A stretch of 64,000 nucleotides of DNA, taken from contig NZ_CP129968.2 in assembly GCF_030503875.2 (NCBI RefSeq), positions 2,816,001-2,880,000 on the forward strand, read 5' to 3'. The DNA comes from Marivirga arenosa (GTDB lineage: Bacteria; Bacteroidota; Bacteroidia; Cytophagales; Cyclobacteriaceae). Positions 31,426 through 39,572 of this stretch are shown in pieces; the stretch's first letter is position 1; each line of letters begins with the position of its first letter. The position numbers and the translations under genes are program-made. The notes beneath the pieces are model-generated. The model was not told the origin of the DNA and did not search any database. It worked only from the letters and a program-made list of their open reading frames with translations.

Positions 31426-31842
31426 ATGTATCCTGAAGAATTAGTAGCACCAATGCGTGCAGATTTAACGGAAGTTGGTTTTGAAGAATTCAAAACAGCT
31501 GACCAGGTAGTGGAACACCTTAAAGATCATAAAGGAACTTCTTTAATGGTTATAAACTCAGTATGTGGTTGTGCAGCAGGTGCAGCAAGACCAGGTGTTA
31601 AGTGGGCAGTACAACAAAGCCCTAAAAAACCTGATAATTTAACAACTGTATTTGCTGGTGTTGATCAGGAAGCGGTTGCTAAAGCAAGAGAATTAACTGC
31701 TCCATACCCACCATCATCTCCATCAATTGCTTTATTTAAAGATGGTGAGTTGGTTCATTTTGTGGAGAGACACCATATTGAAGGTAGAACTGCTGAAATG
31801 ATTGGAAATCATTTGGTTCAAGTATTCGAAGAGTATTGTTAA
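31426..31842 (+). CDS. BrxA/BrxB family bacilliredoxin
   Basis: 138 residues, thioredoxin-like family of YphP/YqiW. The active-site CGC motif is seen in INSVCGCAAGAARPGV; also TTVFAGVDQEAVAKARE and PPSSPSIALFKDGELVHFVERH, which are typical. Bacilliredoxins remove bacillithiol from oxidised protein cysteines. As last gene of the suf operon it links thiol repair to Fe-S assembly; bacillithiol use by this organism is inferred. Confidence 0.87.
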   Translation: MYPEELVAPMRADLTEVGFEEFKTADQVVEHLKDHKGTSLMVINSVCGCAAGAARPGVKWAVQQSPKKPDNLTTVFAGVDQEAVAKARELTAPYPPSSPSIALFKDGELVHFVERHHIEGRTAEMIGNHLVQVFEEYC

Positions 31843-31872
31843 TAATATAATCTAGCATCTAGATTACTAAAC

Positions 31873-31911
31873 AAAAAAGGGGTAATGAATTAAGTTTCAT
31901 CACCCCTTTTT
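31873..31911. terminator. Bidirectional terminator closing the suf operon
   Basis: Arms AAAAAAGGGGT and ACCCCTTTTT with an inner ATGAA/TTCAT pairing, with A-run on the left and T-run on the right. Serves the suf operon and the opposing amidase gene. Confidence 0.85.
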
Positions 31912-31943
31912 GTATTTAAGATAATATTGAGATTAATTAGGTT

Positions 31944-33587
31944 TTACTTATACTTTGCAGGTATTTTTCTAGCTTGAGTTGCCTTTTCAAATGCATAAGC
32001 ATATGCTAATAATTTCTGCTCTGAAAACGGTTCTGCTATAAATGTCAATCCTTTAGGTTGCCCATTTTCCTCGTAGCCCATAGGTACTGTTAATGCAGGA
32101 TAATGTGCTACAGCAGCATAACCTGCTGTCCAATTATTGATGGATAAAATAGCATCAAGATCATTTTCACTCATCATCGTTTCAAAATACCTTCTTCCTT
32201 CGCTCATCAATCGAGTTTTTAAGGTATCAAACTCTGAAGCAGTGGTAGAGTCAGTCACTATTCCTTCAAATCTGGCTTGTCCATAAGGAATTCGTTTTGC
32301 TGAATCTTCTTTATTAAAATCCATTACATCCTGAACTGAATTAAAGCTAATAGAAGGACCAGCATAATTTTCAAAATAATGGGGTAAATCAGCCTTCATA
32401 TCCAAATTCAATAAAGTTAAAAAGCCTGATAAATTTACTTCTGGGGCTTCAACTTCTACAATGACAGCTCCCATATCTTTTAACTTCTCAACTTGAATCT
32501 TGTATAATGAATCTTCTAAGAATCCTTTCAGAGCAGCTAATCTCTTTCCTTTCAGAGCATCAGCATTTAAGGACTTCCAGTAGTCTTTTTGTGGCGAATT
32601 ACCAACAGTAACTCGATCTTCTGAATCTTCACCAGTTAAAGCAGACAACATAATAGCATTATCCATAACGCTTCTTGTCATAGGACCAGGTGTATCCAAA
32701 GTACTAGAAATAGGAACTATCCCTCCTCTACTTAATAAGCCAACTGTTGGCTTTAAACCTACAATAGAATTTGAACTAGAGGGAGATAAAATTGAACCAG
32801 AAGTTTCAGTTCCAATAGCTCCTGCTGCATAATTAGCCGCGATAGAAGAACCACTTCCCGAACTTGAGCCTCCTGTATCAAATTCTCCTCTTCCATAAGG
32901 ATTTAGAGTTTGACCTCCAATAGCATTATAGCCATTAGGACATCCATCACATAAAAAGTTAGCCCATTCACTTAAGCTTGATTTACCCAGAATAATAGCT
33001 CCAGAAGCTTCTAATCTCTTTACTATAAAAGCATCTTCTGCCATATTATCTTGTAAAGCAGCAGCTCCAGCAGTGGTAGGAATACCTGCAAAATTCACAT
33101 TATCCTTCAATAATATGGGCATACCATAAATTGGATGATGCTCTTCTGAATTATTTTCATCTTTTGCTATCGCTTCTTGAACTGCAGTAGGATTAATTGA
33201 AATGATATTATTTAATGTGCTTAAACTATCATTTTCAAAAATTACAATTCTATATAGGTACCATTGCGTGAGCTGTTTATAGCTTAATTTGCCTTCATCT
33301 ATAGCATTTTGCAGGCTCATCATATCCTGCTCAAGTATGATGGGTTTTAATTTCTCATAATCTTTGAGAGAAAAATCGCTAATCTGAGGCTCTATTTGTG
33401 CCCAAAGGTCATTTCTATCACTAATTTTTGATTGAATCAATTTATAGCGCATAAAACGTGATTCGTGATCAGCATTCTTCTCAATTATGGCTGTTTCATC
33501 ATAGGGTACCCAAGTATCAATTGTAGTTTTGGGCTTTTCTTCACAAGCCCACAAACCTAAAATCAATAAGTAAAATATCTTTTTCAT
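31944..33587 (-). CDS. Amidase-family lipoprotein
   Basis: 547 residues, amidase signature family (as GatA), but exported: lipoprotein signal MKKIFYLLILGLWAC with lipobox cysteine at residue 15. Catalytic set: Lys in PILLKDNVNFAG, cis-Ser in the Gly/Ser-rich GGSSSGSGSSIAANYAAGAI, and the nucleophile Ser in GTETSGSILSPSS. C-terminal YPALTVPMGY is also typical. Its lipid anchor rules out tRNA amidotransferase duty; it likely hydrolyses an amide outside the cytosol. The substrate is unknown. Monocistronic. Confidence 0.85.
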   Translation of the reverse strand: MKKIFYLLILGLWACEEKPKTTIDTWVPYDETAIIEKNADHESRFMRYKLIQSKISDRNDLWAQIEPQISDFSLKDYEKLKPIILEQDMMSLQNAIDEGKLSYKQLTQWYLYRIVIFENDSLSTLNNIISINPTAVQEAIAKDENNSEEHHPIYGMPILLKDNVNFAGIPTTAGAAALQDNMAEDAFIVKRLEASGAIILGKSSLSEWANFLCDGCPNGYNAIGGQTLNPYGRGEFDTGGSSSGSGSSIAANYAAGAIGTETSGSILSPSSSNSIVGLKPTVGLLSRGGIVPISSTLDTPGPMTRSVMDNAIMLSALTGEDSEDRVTVGNSPQKDYWKSLNADALKGKRLAALKGFLEDSLYKIQVEKLKDMGAVIVEVEAPEVNLSGFLTLLNLDMKADLPHYFENYAGPSISFNSVQDVMDFNKEDSAKRIPYGQARFEGIVTDSTTASEFDTLKTRLMSEGRRYFETMMSENDLDAILSINNWTAGYAAVAHYPALTVPMGYEENGQPKGLTFIAEPFSEQKLLAYAYAFEKATQARKIPAKYK

Positions 33588-33695
33588 AAATTATTCTATT
33601 TAAGTTTATGCTTATAAAAAACAAGATAAGCAAAATAAGAAGCTTAATTCTGAATCAGAATCTATTTTACAGGACTGGTATGTTTTAACTTTTAT

Positions 33696-34640
33696 TTAGT
33701 AGAATTCAGGAGTATTCAATCCAATATTGAAATAAAATTGACCTTCTCTTAACTGCTGACCATCTTCATAGAGATAGGAATTTCCTTCTTGGTCTACCAT
33801 TGGAATATGTCTGCTTTTAGCAGTATTCCATTTTTTAGGATAGAATGGTAAATCATGCATAAATTTATTTTGAATTGCATTTCTTATTTTTTCATGATCA
33901 TAACCTAATGAAAACCTAAGTTGATTTGCCAATGGAAGTTGTCGAATATAATCCACGGCAAGAACACCATGAGAATATTTACCAAATGGTGTATCGCTTA
34001 AGTCAAAGTAACCATATCTTGAAAATTTCGATTCATTTATTCTTTTGGTCTTAGGATTATCTTTATTACCGGTCCAGAACGTAAAAGATGTTGCGAAACT
34101 TTGAATAGAATCCTGATATCCTAAACGCATTGCAGCAGTACGGAATTTATCAACTGATTTAGCTGCTAATAAATCATTTTCATGATAAATGTAAAAATGA
34201 CCGAAGTTTAAACCAATTTCACCGGTGGGTTGAGCAGTATTCCAATGATTAAAATAATATCTATACTGATAATGAAATTCATAAAAACAATTACTACTAA
34301 AAGGAGAATACTGAAATGATCTAAAACTATGATCTCTTCGGTCAATTGCTGTAGTTACTTTAAATCCTAAAATATGTTGAAATGTCTTTTCGTAATAGCC
34401 AAAATCAGAAAGTGTATATAAAACATTATACTCAAGTCCCAAATTAGCATAATCTCTTCCTCCTTTTGCAGAAACTGATATCCCTACCCTATTTTGATGT
34501 GAGCCAAATTGAAATACTACTCCAGCTTGAGCATAATAGTTTAAATTTCCACTTATGTTTAATACTTCTTGACTGTATAAATCTAAATGATTTAATAGAT
34601 TAAAGATTAATACAACAGAAAGCACTTTAAGAAATTTCAA
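33696..34640 (-). CDS. Secreted outer-membrane-like protein, possible polymorphic toxin type 23 family
   Basis: 314 residues. Signal peptide about 1-23 (ends LDLYSQ), then about 200 residues of alternating aromatic strands (e.g. YEFHYQYRYYFNH) that look like an outer-membrane beta-barrel. The C-terminal part, KIRNAIQNKFMHDLPFYPKKW followed by RHIPMVDQEGNSYLY, recalls the Bacteroidota family named in databases 'polymorphic toxin type 23'; I recall this family from memory and am unsure. No immunity gene, Rhs repeat or T9SS tail is seen, so an active toxin is doubtful. Confidence 0.5.
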   Translation of the reverse strand: MKFLKVLSVVLIFNLLNHLDLYSQEVLNISGNLNYYAQAGVVFQFGSHQNRVGISVSAKGGRDYANLGLEYNVLYTLSDFGYYEKTFQHILGFKVTTAIDRRDHSFRSFQYSPFSSNCFYEFHYQYRYYFNHWNTAQPTGEIGLNFGHFYIYHENDLLAAKSVDKFRTAAMRLGYQDSIQSFATSFTFWTGNKDNPKTKRINESKFSRYGYFDLSDTPFGKYSHGVLAVDYIRQLPLANQLRFSLGYDHEKIRNAIQNKFMHDLPFYPKKWNTAKSRHIPMVDQEGNSYLYEDGQQLREGQFYFNIGLNTPEFY

Positions 34641-34756
34641 TATCTAAATGGTTAAGTAATTATTTAAAAATTCAAAATTAATTAAAAGCATAAAAACTTT
34701 AACCCATTTCATAACAACTTTAATCGCAGAATATAATTTGGTTTCTTAATTGTAAA

Positions 34757-34789
34757 TTGCAATAAATCAAAAAACTATTTGTACCTTTG
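34757..34789 (+). promoter_or_regulatory. Predicted promoter of the DEAD-box helicase gene
   Basis: TTG at 34757-34759, 22 bases, TACCTTTG at 34782-34789, a very good TAnnTTTG match. It predicts transcription from about 34796 and a leader of about 140 nt. The upstream part of the 298-base gap (34641-34756) shows nothing else. Confidence 0.65.
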
Positions 34790-34805
34790 TACCACATTAC
34801 AATCC

Positions 34806-34928
34806 TAGGCTACTCGAAAGGTTCGAAATATGGCTTGGGTTAAGCCGGGGAAAATCGAGAGTCGCTTTAATGCAATAGGCTGCTTAGCAGTCATGTCACA
34901 ACATATCCCTGCTATTGTATTAATTTTT
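34806..34928 (+). ncRNA. Structured leader RNA of the DEAD-box helicase gene
   Basis: Two folded parts. 5' part: GGC (34808-34810) with GTC (34861-34863) and CTCGA (34813-34817) with TCGAG (34855-34859), enclosing hairpin GGCTT-GGGTT-AAGCC (34832-34846). 3' part: a twelve-pair stem TTAATGCAATAG (34867-34878) with CTATTGTATTAA (34912-34923) enclosing hairpins at 34880-34890 (CTGC-TTA-GCAG) and 34893-34904 (ATGT-CACA-ACAT), i.e. a three-way junction. A run of five T follows at 34924-34928, 11 bases before the ATG, so the 3' part could act as a terminator/attenuator. TAAGC (34841-34845) can alternatively pair with GCTTA (34882-34886). I cannot match it to a named RNA family. Confidence 0.6.
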
Positions 34929-34938
34929 AAACATTAAA

Positions 34939-36684
34939 ATGCTAACATTCGAAGAATTAGGCCTTAAGCCTGAAATTCTCAAAGCTATTTTAGAAATAGG
35001 TTTTGAGACACCAACTGCTATTCAGCAAAAAACTATCCCTCATTTATTAAACTCTAAGCAAGATTTAATTGCTTTAGCACAAACAGGGTCTGGTAAAACA
35101 GCCGCTTTTGGATTACCTGTAATTAATCAAATCGACAGTAATTCTAAAAAGACTCAATCTTTAGTATTATGTCCTACTAGAGAATTAGCTATTCAAATCG
35201 CTAATGATTTTAATGCATATACAAAATTCTCTAATAGATTAGATGTTTTACCAGTTTATGGTGGAGCAAGCATTGAAACTCAAATTAAAGCCTTAAACAG
35301 AGGCGCTCAAATAGTGGTCGGAACACCTGGTAGAGTTGTTGATTTAATCAAAAGAAATAAACTAAAGCTAGAAGACATTGAGTGGGTAGTGTTGGATGAA
35401 GCTGATGAGATGTTGAACATGGGATTTAAAGATGATCTTGATTTCATTCTTTCTCACACTCCTGAAAGCAGACAAACCTTATTATTTTCTGCTACAATGT
35501 CAAAAGAGGTATTAAGGATTTCAAATAATTATATGTCTAATCCTGAAGAAATATCTTCTGGAAAAAGAAATCAAGGGGCTGATAAAGTCGACCATTTCTA
35601 TTATGTAGTAAAAGCAAAAGATAAATACCTTGCTTTAAAAAGAATTGCAGATATAAACCCAAATATTTATGGGATCATCTTTTGTAGAACCAAAAGAGAA
35701 ACCCAAGAGATCTCTGATCAATTAGTAGCCGATGGCTATAATGCTGATTGTTTACATGGTGATTTATCTCAAGCTCAGCGTGATGCTGTGATGGGACGTT
35801 ATAGAAAAAAACATCTTCAAATGCTTGTTGCTACTGATGTAGCTGCTCGTGGCTTAGATGTAAATGAAATTACCCATGTTATCAATTACAATATTCCTGA
35901 TGATCTTGAAACTTACACACACAGAAGTGGAAGAACAGGAAGAGCAGGTAAAGCTGGTATTTCGATGGCCATTATAGGTCCTCGTGATGTCAATAAAATT
36001 AAGCAACTTGAAAAGGTATTAGGTAAATCATTTACAAAAGCTGACGTTCCTGCTGCTGAAGCGGTAATTGAAAAGCAATTGATGTCATTTGTGAATAAGG
36101 TTAAATCAACAGAAGTTGATGAAAAGCAAATGGAGCCATTCATTGAAAATATTGCTGCTGAATTTGAAGAATTAAGTAGAGAAGAATTAATTAAGAAATT
36201 CGTTTCGGTGGAATTCAATAAGTTCTTAGATTATTATAAAAACTCATCTGATATTAATCAAACTGCTTCAGCAGGAAGAGATAACGAAAGAGGAGATAGC
36301 AGAAGAAAGAATGGTAACTTCAATAAGCTATTCTTAAATATCGGTCAAAAAGATAATCTAAATGCCGGTACGCTTCTAGGATGGATCAACGGCTTACAAA
36401 ACGTTCCAAATGGAATCGAATTTGGTAAAATTGACGTTCAAAGAAGCTTTACTTTTATGGAAGTTGAAAGCCAACATGAGGACACAATTTTAGGCGCTTT
36501 AAATGGCAGCGAATTTGACGGCAGAAAAGTAGTCGCTGAGCCAAAAACAGGTGGTGGTCCAAGAAGTTCAGGACGTTCTGATGGAAAGAGAAAAAACAGT
36601 AGTGGTTTCAAAAAAAGAGCTGGAGATAGAAAACCAGGTGGACGCTCAAGAGTAAAAGCGGGCTCTGGTGGTAGAAGAAGATAG
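34939..36684 (+). CDS. DEAD-box RNA helicase (DeaD/CshA type)
   Basis: 581 residues. N-terminal Q motif and helicase core: FETPTAIQQKTIP, motif I AQTGSGKTAAF, PTRELA, GGAS, TPGRVVDL, motif II VLDEADEML, motif III FSATMS, then TDVAARGLDVNEI and HRSGRTGRAGK. Residues about 455-540 form a DbpA-type RNA-binding domain (KLFLNIGQKDNLNAGTLLGW), followed by a basic Gly/Arg-rich tail ending GSGGRRR. It unwinds RNA, and family members act in ribosome assembly and cold adaptation. The gene has its own promoter and a structured leader. Its 3' end runs into a GAAGTTGG-type repeat region. Confidence 0.93.
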   Translation: MLTFEELGLKPEILKAILEIGFETPTAIQQKTIPHLLNSKQDLIALAQTGSGKTAAFGLPVINQIDSNSKKTQSLVLCPTRELAIQIANDFNAYTKFSNRLDVLPVYGGASIETQIKALNRGAQIVVGTPGRVVDLIKRNKLKLEDIEWVVLDEADEMLNMGFKDDLDFILSHTPESRQTLLFSATMSKEVLRISNNYMSNPEEISSGKRNQGADKVDHFYYVVKAKDKYLALKRIADINPNIYGIIFCRTKRETQEISDQLVADGYNADCLHGDLSQAQRDAVMGRYRKKHLQMLVATDVAARGLDVNEITHVINYNIPDDLETYTHRSGRTGRAGKAGISMAIIGPRDVNKIKQLEKVLGKSFTKADVPAAEAVIEKQLMSFVNKVKSTEVDEKQMEPFIENIAAEFEELSREELIKKFVSVEFNKFLDYYKNSSDINQTASAGRDNERGDSRRKNGNFNKLFLNIGQKDNLNAGTLLGWINGLQNVPNGIEFGKIDVQRSFTFMEVESQHEDTILGALNGSEFDGRKVVAEPKTGGGPRSSGRSDGKRKNSSGFKKRAGDRKPGGRSRVKAGSGGRRR

Positions 36685-36800
36685 AAGTTGGGAGTTGGAA
36701 TACTAGAAGTTAGGAAGATTGAAATTTGGAAACTGTGACCTAAGCCATGTCGGTACCGAAGGTAAGACATTGAGATGAAAGTAGGAAGCTTGAAGTAGAG
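36685..36800. repeat. Degenerate GAAGTTGG-type intergenic repeat region
   Basis: Purine-rich degenerate copies of GAAGTTGGAA: AAGTTGGGAGTTGGAA, GAAGTTAGGAAG, GAAATTTGGAAA, GTAGGAAGCTTGAAGTAG. The same unit recurs at 39521-39580. Such stretches are common between genes in Bacteroidota; no coding is seen. Confidence 0.5.
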
Positions 36801-36831
36801 AGATTATCGATCGAAATCTAAAATTTCCTAA

Positions 36832-36877
36832 AACAATAAAGCCTTTTTGCAGTAATGCAGAAAGGCTTTATTGTTTT
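36832..36877 (+). terminator. Terminator after the DEAD-box gene
   Basis: AACAATAAAGCCTTT pairs with AAAGGCTTTATTGTT over about 14 bases, with a nested TGCAGTAATGCA hairpin, and ends in TTTT. Confidence 0.8.
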
Positions 36878-36903
36878 AATATGTTTCAATCTCAAATACA
36901 CTA

Positions 36904-36920
36904 AGTGTAAAAATTACACT
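36904..36920. promoter_or_regulatory. Dyad upstream of the Gfo/Idh/MocA gene
   Basis: AGTGTAA-AAA-TTACACT, a perfect 7+3+7 inverted repeat about 150 bases before the start codon and just after the upstream terminator. Candidate operator for the sugar genes. The rest of the gap up to 37066 is AT-rich with no other feature seen. Confidence 0.4.
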
Positions 36921-37066
36921 ATCTTTCAAAGCAAATTAACTGCTGTATATCAATAACTTATCTTTATTTTTATAATACAGCTATGACCTTTTACCAAATA
37001 TTTTTATGTTTTATTCGAGAGATTTCATAATTTCATTCCAATCAAAAACTCACAAAACTATTTATT

Positions 37067-38557
37067 ATGGACGACTCAAATAAAGATAATCACTTGAACA
37101 GACGGAAATTCCTAAAGAATATGGGATTGGCTGCTGCGGGTATAACTATCGTACCAAGCAATGTAATTGCAGGTTTAGGTCATACAGCACCTAGCGATAA
37201 ACTAAATATTGCAGGAATTGGTGTGGGCGGTATGGGCCGTACCAATTTACGCCACATGAATTCACAAAACATTGTGGCTTTAGCAGATGTGGATTGGAAA
37301 TATGCTGATAGAACATTTAAAGATTATCCTAAAGCAAAAAAATATAAGGATTATCGAAAAATGTTAGAAGAGATGGACAAGGATATTGATGCTGTCATGA
37401 TCAGTACTCCGGATCATACCCACTACGTTTCGGCTAAAGATTCAATGAACGCAGGTAAACATATTTACCTTCAAAAGCCATTAACTCATTCCGTTTATGA
37501 GTCAAGAAAATTAAGAGAATTAGCGGATGAAACTGGGGTTGCTACCCAAATGGGTAACCAAGGTAACTCTTCTGATGACATGCGTAAAGTGTGCGAATGG
37601 ATTTGGAATGGAGAAATTGGTGAAGTAACTAAAGTGGATGCTTGGACCGATAGACCAATCTGGCCGCAAGGACTTGAAAGACCAAGTGAGAAAATGGAAG
37701 TTCCTAAAACATTGGATTGGGATTTATTCATCGGCCCTGCTCAATATAGACCTTATCATGAAGCTTATACTCCATGGAACTGGCGAGCGTGGTGGGACTT
37801 CGGTACTGGTGCATTAGGTGATATGGCTTGCCATATTATGGACCCTGTTTATAAAGCTTTAGAATTAGGTTACCCTTATGCTTTTGAAGCAAGTTCATCT
37901 CAAGTAAATACTGAAAGTGCTCCAATGGCTGAAAAAGTAACTTATTATTTTGGAGAAAGACCTAAGAAAGGTAAAATTAATATGCCTGGAGTAGAATTCA
38001 CATGGTATGATGGCGGTTTAAAACCTGATAGACCCGAAGGCTTAAAAGAAGGCATGTACCCTGGTGACCAAAGAGGTTGGGGAGGTGCAATCTTCTACGG
38101 CACTAAAGGAACTTTAGTCTGTGGTACTTACGCTATGGATCCATTTATTATTGGTAGAGAGGATAATCCACCACCCGTTACCAATGAATTAAGAAGAATT
38201 CCTAAAGCAATGGAAGGTGGTCATGAAATGGACTGGGTAAGAGCTGCAAAAGAAGACAAGAAATCAAGAGTTGAATGTAGTTCTAATTTTGCTTATGCAG
38301 GACCATTAAATGAAGTAGTGGTTGCAGGTAATCTTGCTGTTAGACTTCAAGATCTAAGAAGAAAGTTAGATTGGGATGCTGAGAAAATGGAAATCACCAA
38401 CATTGGCGATGACGAGGAAATTAGAGTAGTTACTACGGATAGCTTTACTGTTGTTGATGGTGATCCAAGATTCGATACGAAATATGATACCATGAATGCG
38501 AAGCAAGCAGCCAAAGAATATATTAAAAGAACATATAGAGAAGGCTGGAGCTATTGA
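37067..38557 (+). CDS. Tat-exported Gfo/Idh/MocA family oxidoreductase
   Basis: 496 residues. Twin-arginine signal NRRKFLKNMGLAAAGITIVPS, so it is exported folded, presumably with its nucleotide cofactor. Rossmann motif GIGVGGMGRTNLRHM, the family motif DAVMISTPDHTHYVSAKDSM with the lysine of LQKPLTHSV, and a C-terminal domain with TPWNWRAWWDFGTGALGDMA. Family members of this exported, Trp-rich group act on glycosides or keto-sugars in the periplasm. It is followed by a DUF1080 lipoprotein and a Tat-exported isomerase-like protein, suggesting one pathway. The exact substrate is unknown. Confidence 0.88.
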   Translation: MDDSNKDNHLNRRKFLKNMGLAAAGITIVPSNVIAGLGHTAPSDKLNIAGIGVGGMGRTNLRHMNSQNIVALADVDWKYADRTFKDYPKAKKYKDYRKMLEEMDKDIDAVMISTPDHTHYVSAKDSMNAGKHIYLQKPLTHSVYESRKLRELADETGVATQMGNQGNSSDDMRKVCEWIWNGEIGEVTKVDAWTDRPIWPQGLERPSEKMEVPKTLDWDLFIGPAQYRPYHEAYTPWNWRAWWDFGTGALGDMACHIMDPVYKALELGYPYAFEASSSQVNTESAPMAEKVTYYFGERPKKGKINMPGVEFTWYDGGLKPDRPEGLKEGMYPGDQRGWGGAIFYGTKGTLVCGTYAMDPFIIGREDNPPPVTNELRRIPKAMEGGHEMDWVRAAKEDKKSRVECSSNFAYAGPLNEVVVAGNLAVRLQDLRRKLDWDAEKMEITNIGDDEEIRVVTTDSFTVVDGDPRFDTKYDTMNAKQAAKEYIKRTYREGWSY

Positions 38558-38695
38558 TATAATAAATTATTGCTAGTCATATCTCATAAATCTCTGTTGA
38601 TTATTGATTTAAGTTAATTTGATATATGAGGTATGGCTATAATCTATTAAATAAATACAATCACATATATTTTCTAAATTTTAAAATATAAAAAC

Positions 38696-39517
38696 ATGAA
38701 AAAATCAATATTTATCGGTTGTGTTGCCATGATGGCAATTTATGCATGCGATAGTAGTAAAAAGGGAAACTCAGAAGAAGCTTCAGATGCAGAAGCTAAA
38801 GAAGAAATGGTTGAAGAAGTAGCAGAAGCTCAACCAGCAGAAGAAATGCACAATACTTTAACGGAAGCAGAAAAAGCAGACGGTTGGATGTTATTATTTG
38901 ACGGTAAATCAACAGAAGGTTGGAGAGGTTACAAAAAAGAAACTTTTCCAGTTGCGTGGAATATTGAAAATGAAGCTTTACATATACAAGGATCAGGAAG
39001 AGGTGAAGCTGGAGCAAAAGACGGTGGAGATATTGTATATGACAAAGAGTTTGGCGATTTCCATTTAAGTATTGAGTGGATGGTTGATAGTGCTGCCAAC
39101 TCTGGTATATTATATAGAGGGAAAGAAGAGTTCGATTATATCTGGAAAACAGCTCCAGAAATGCAAGTACTTGATAATGCTCATCACCCTGATGCTAAAT
39201 TAGGTAAGAATGGAAACAGACAAGCAGGTTCATTATATGACCTAATCCCTGCTGATCCGCAGAACTTCAAAGGACATGGTACATGGAATAAAGCTGAAGT
39301 AATTGCTAAAGGTAATGACATTGTGCATATCCAAAATGGAGACACTGTTGTACAATACACTATTGGTTCTGATAGAATGGCTGATTTAATTGCAAACAGT
39401 AAATGGGCTGAGATTAATGAAAACTGGGGTAATATTGCTCCTTCAGGTTTAATTGCCTTACAAGATCATGGAGATAATGTTTGGTATAGAAATATCAAAA
39501 TCAAAGAATTAAAGTAA
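38696..39517 (+). CDS. DUF1080 (3-keto-disaccharide hydrolase) lipoprotein
   Basis: 273 residues. Lipoprotein signal with lipobox cysteine (MMAIYAC), an acidic Glu/Ala-rich spacer (about 25-55), then one concanavalin-like DUF1080 domain: GWMLLFDGKSTEGWRGYKKE, DFHLSIEWMVDSAANSGILY, PEMQVLDNAHHPDA, and the ending SGLIALQDHGDNVWYRNIKI. Some members of this family cleave 3-keto-glycosides made by Gfo/Idh/MocA enzymes, which fits the upstream gene. Ends before an inverted GAAGTTGGA repeat. Confidence 0.88.
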   Translation: MKKSIFIGCVAMMAIYACDSSKKGNSEEASDAEAKEEMVEEVAEAQPAEEMHNTLTEAEKADGWMLLFDGKSTEGWRGYKKETFPVAWNIENEALHIQGSGRGEAGAKDGGDIVYDKEFGDFHLSIEWMVDSAANSGILYRGKEEFDYIWKTAPEMQVLDNAHHPDAKLGKNGNRQAGSLYDLIPADPQNFKGHGTWNKAEVIAKGNDIVHIQNGDTVVQYTIGSDRMADLIANSKWAEINENWGNIAPSGLIALQDHGDNVWYRNIKIKELK

Positions 39518-39520
39518 GGT

Positions 39521-39572
39521 AAAAGTCGGAAGTTGGAAGCTCTAAGAACCTCCAACTTCTCACTTCTAACTT
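39521..39572. terminator. GAAGTTGGA inverted repeat acting as a shared terminator
   Basis: GAAGTTGGA (39529-39537) pairs perfectly with TCCAACTTC (39551-39559) around a 13-base loop between converging genes; further ACTTCTAACTTCTAACT copies follow and overlap the very end of the isomerase gene. Same repeat family as at 36685. Confidence 0.6.

Noticed and set aside
33696..34640. Active polymorphic toxin with immunity system
   Set aside because: No immunity gene, no large toxin carrier and no repeats; only a possible C-terminal family likeness remains.
34806..34928. tRNA, tmRNA or a known riboswitch in the DEAD-box leader
   Set aside because: No cloverleaf or acceptor/CCA end, too short for tmRNA, and no match to cobalamin, TPP, SAM or FMN cores that I could recognise.
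36438..36770. 110-residue minus-strand frame across the DEAD-box 3' end
   Set aside because: It mirrors the conserved RNA-binding domain and Gly/Arg tail of the real gene and runs into a repeat; no family likeness.
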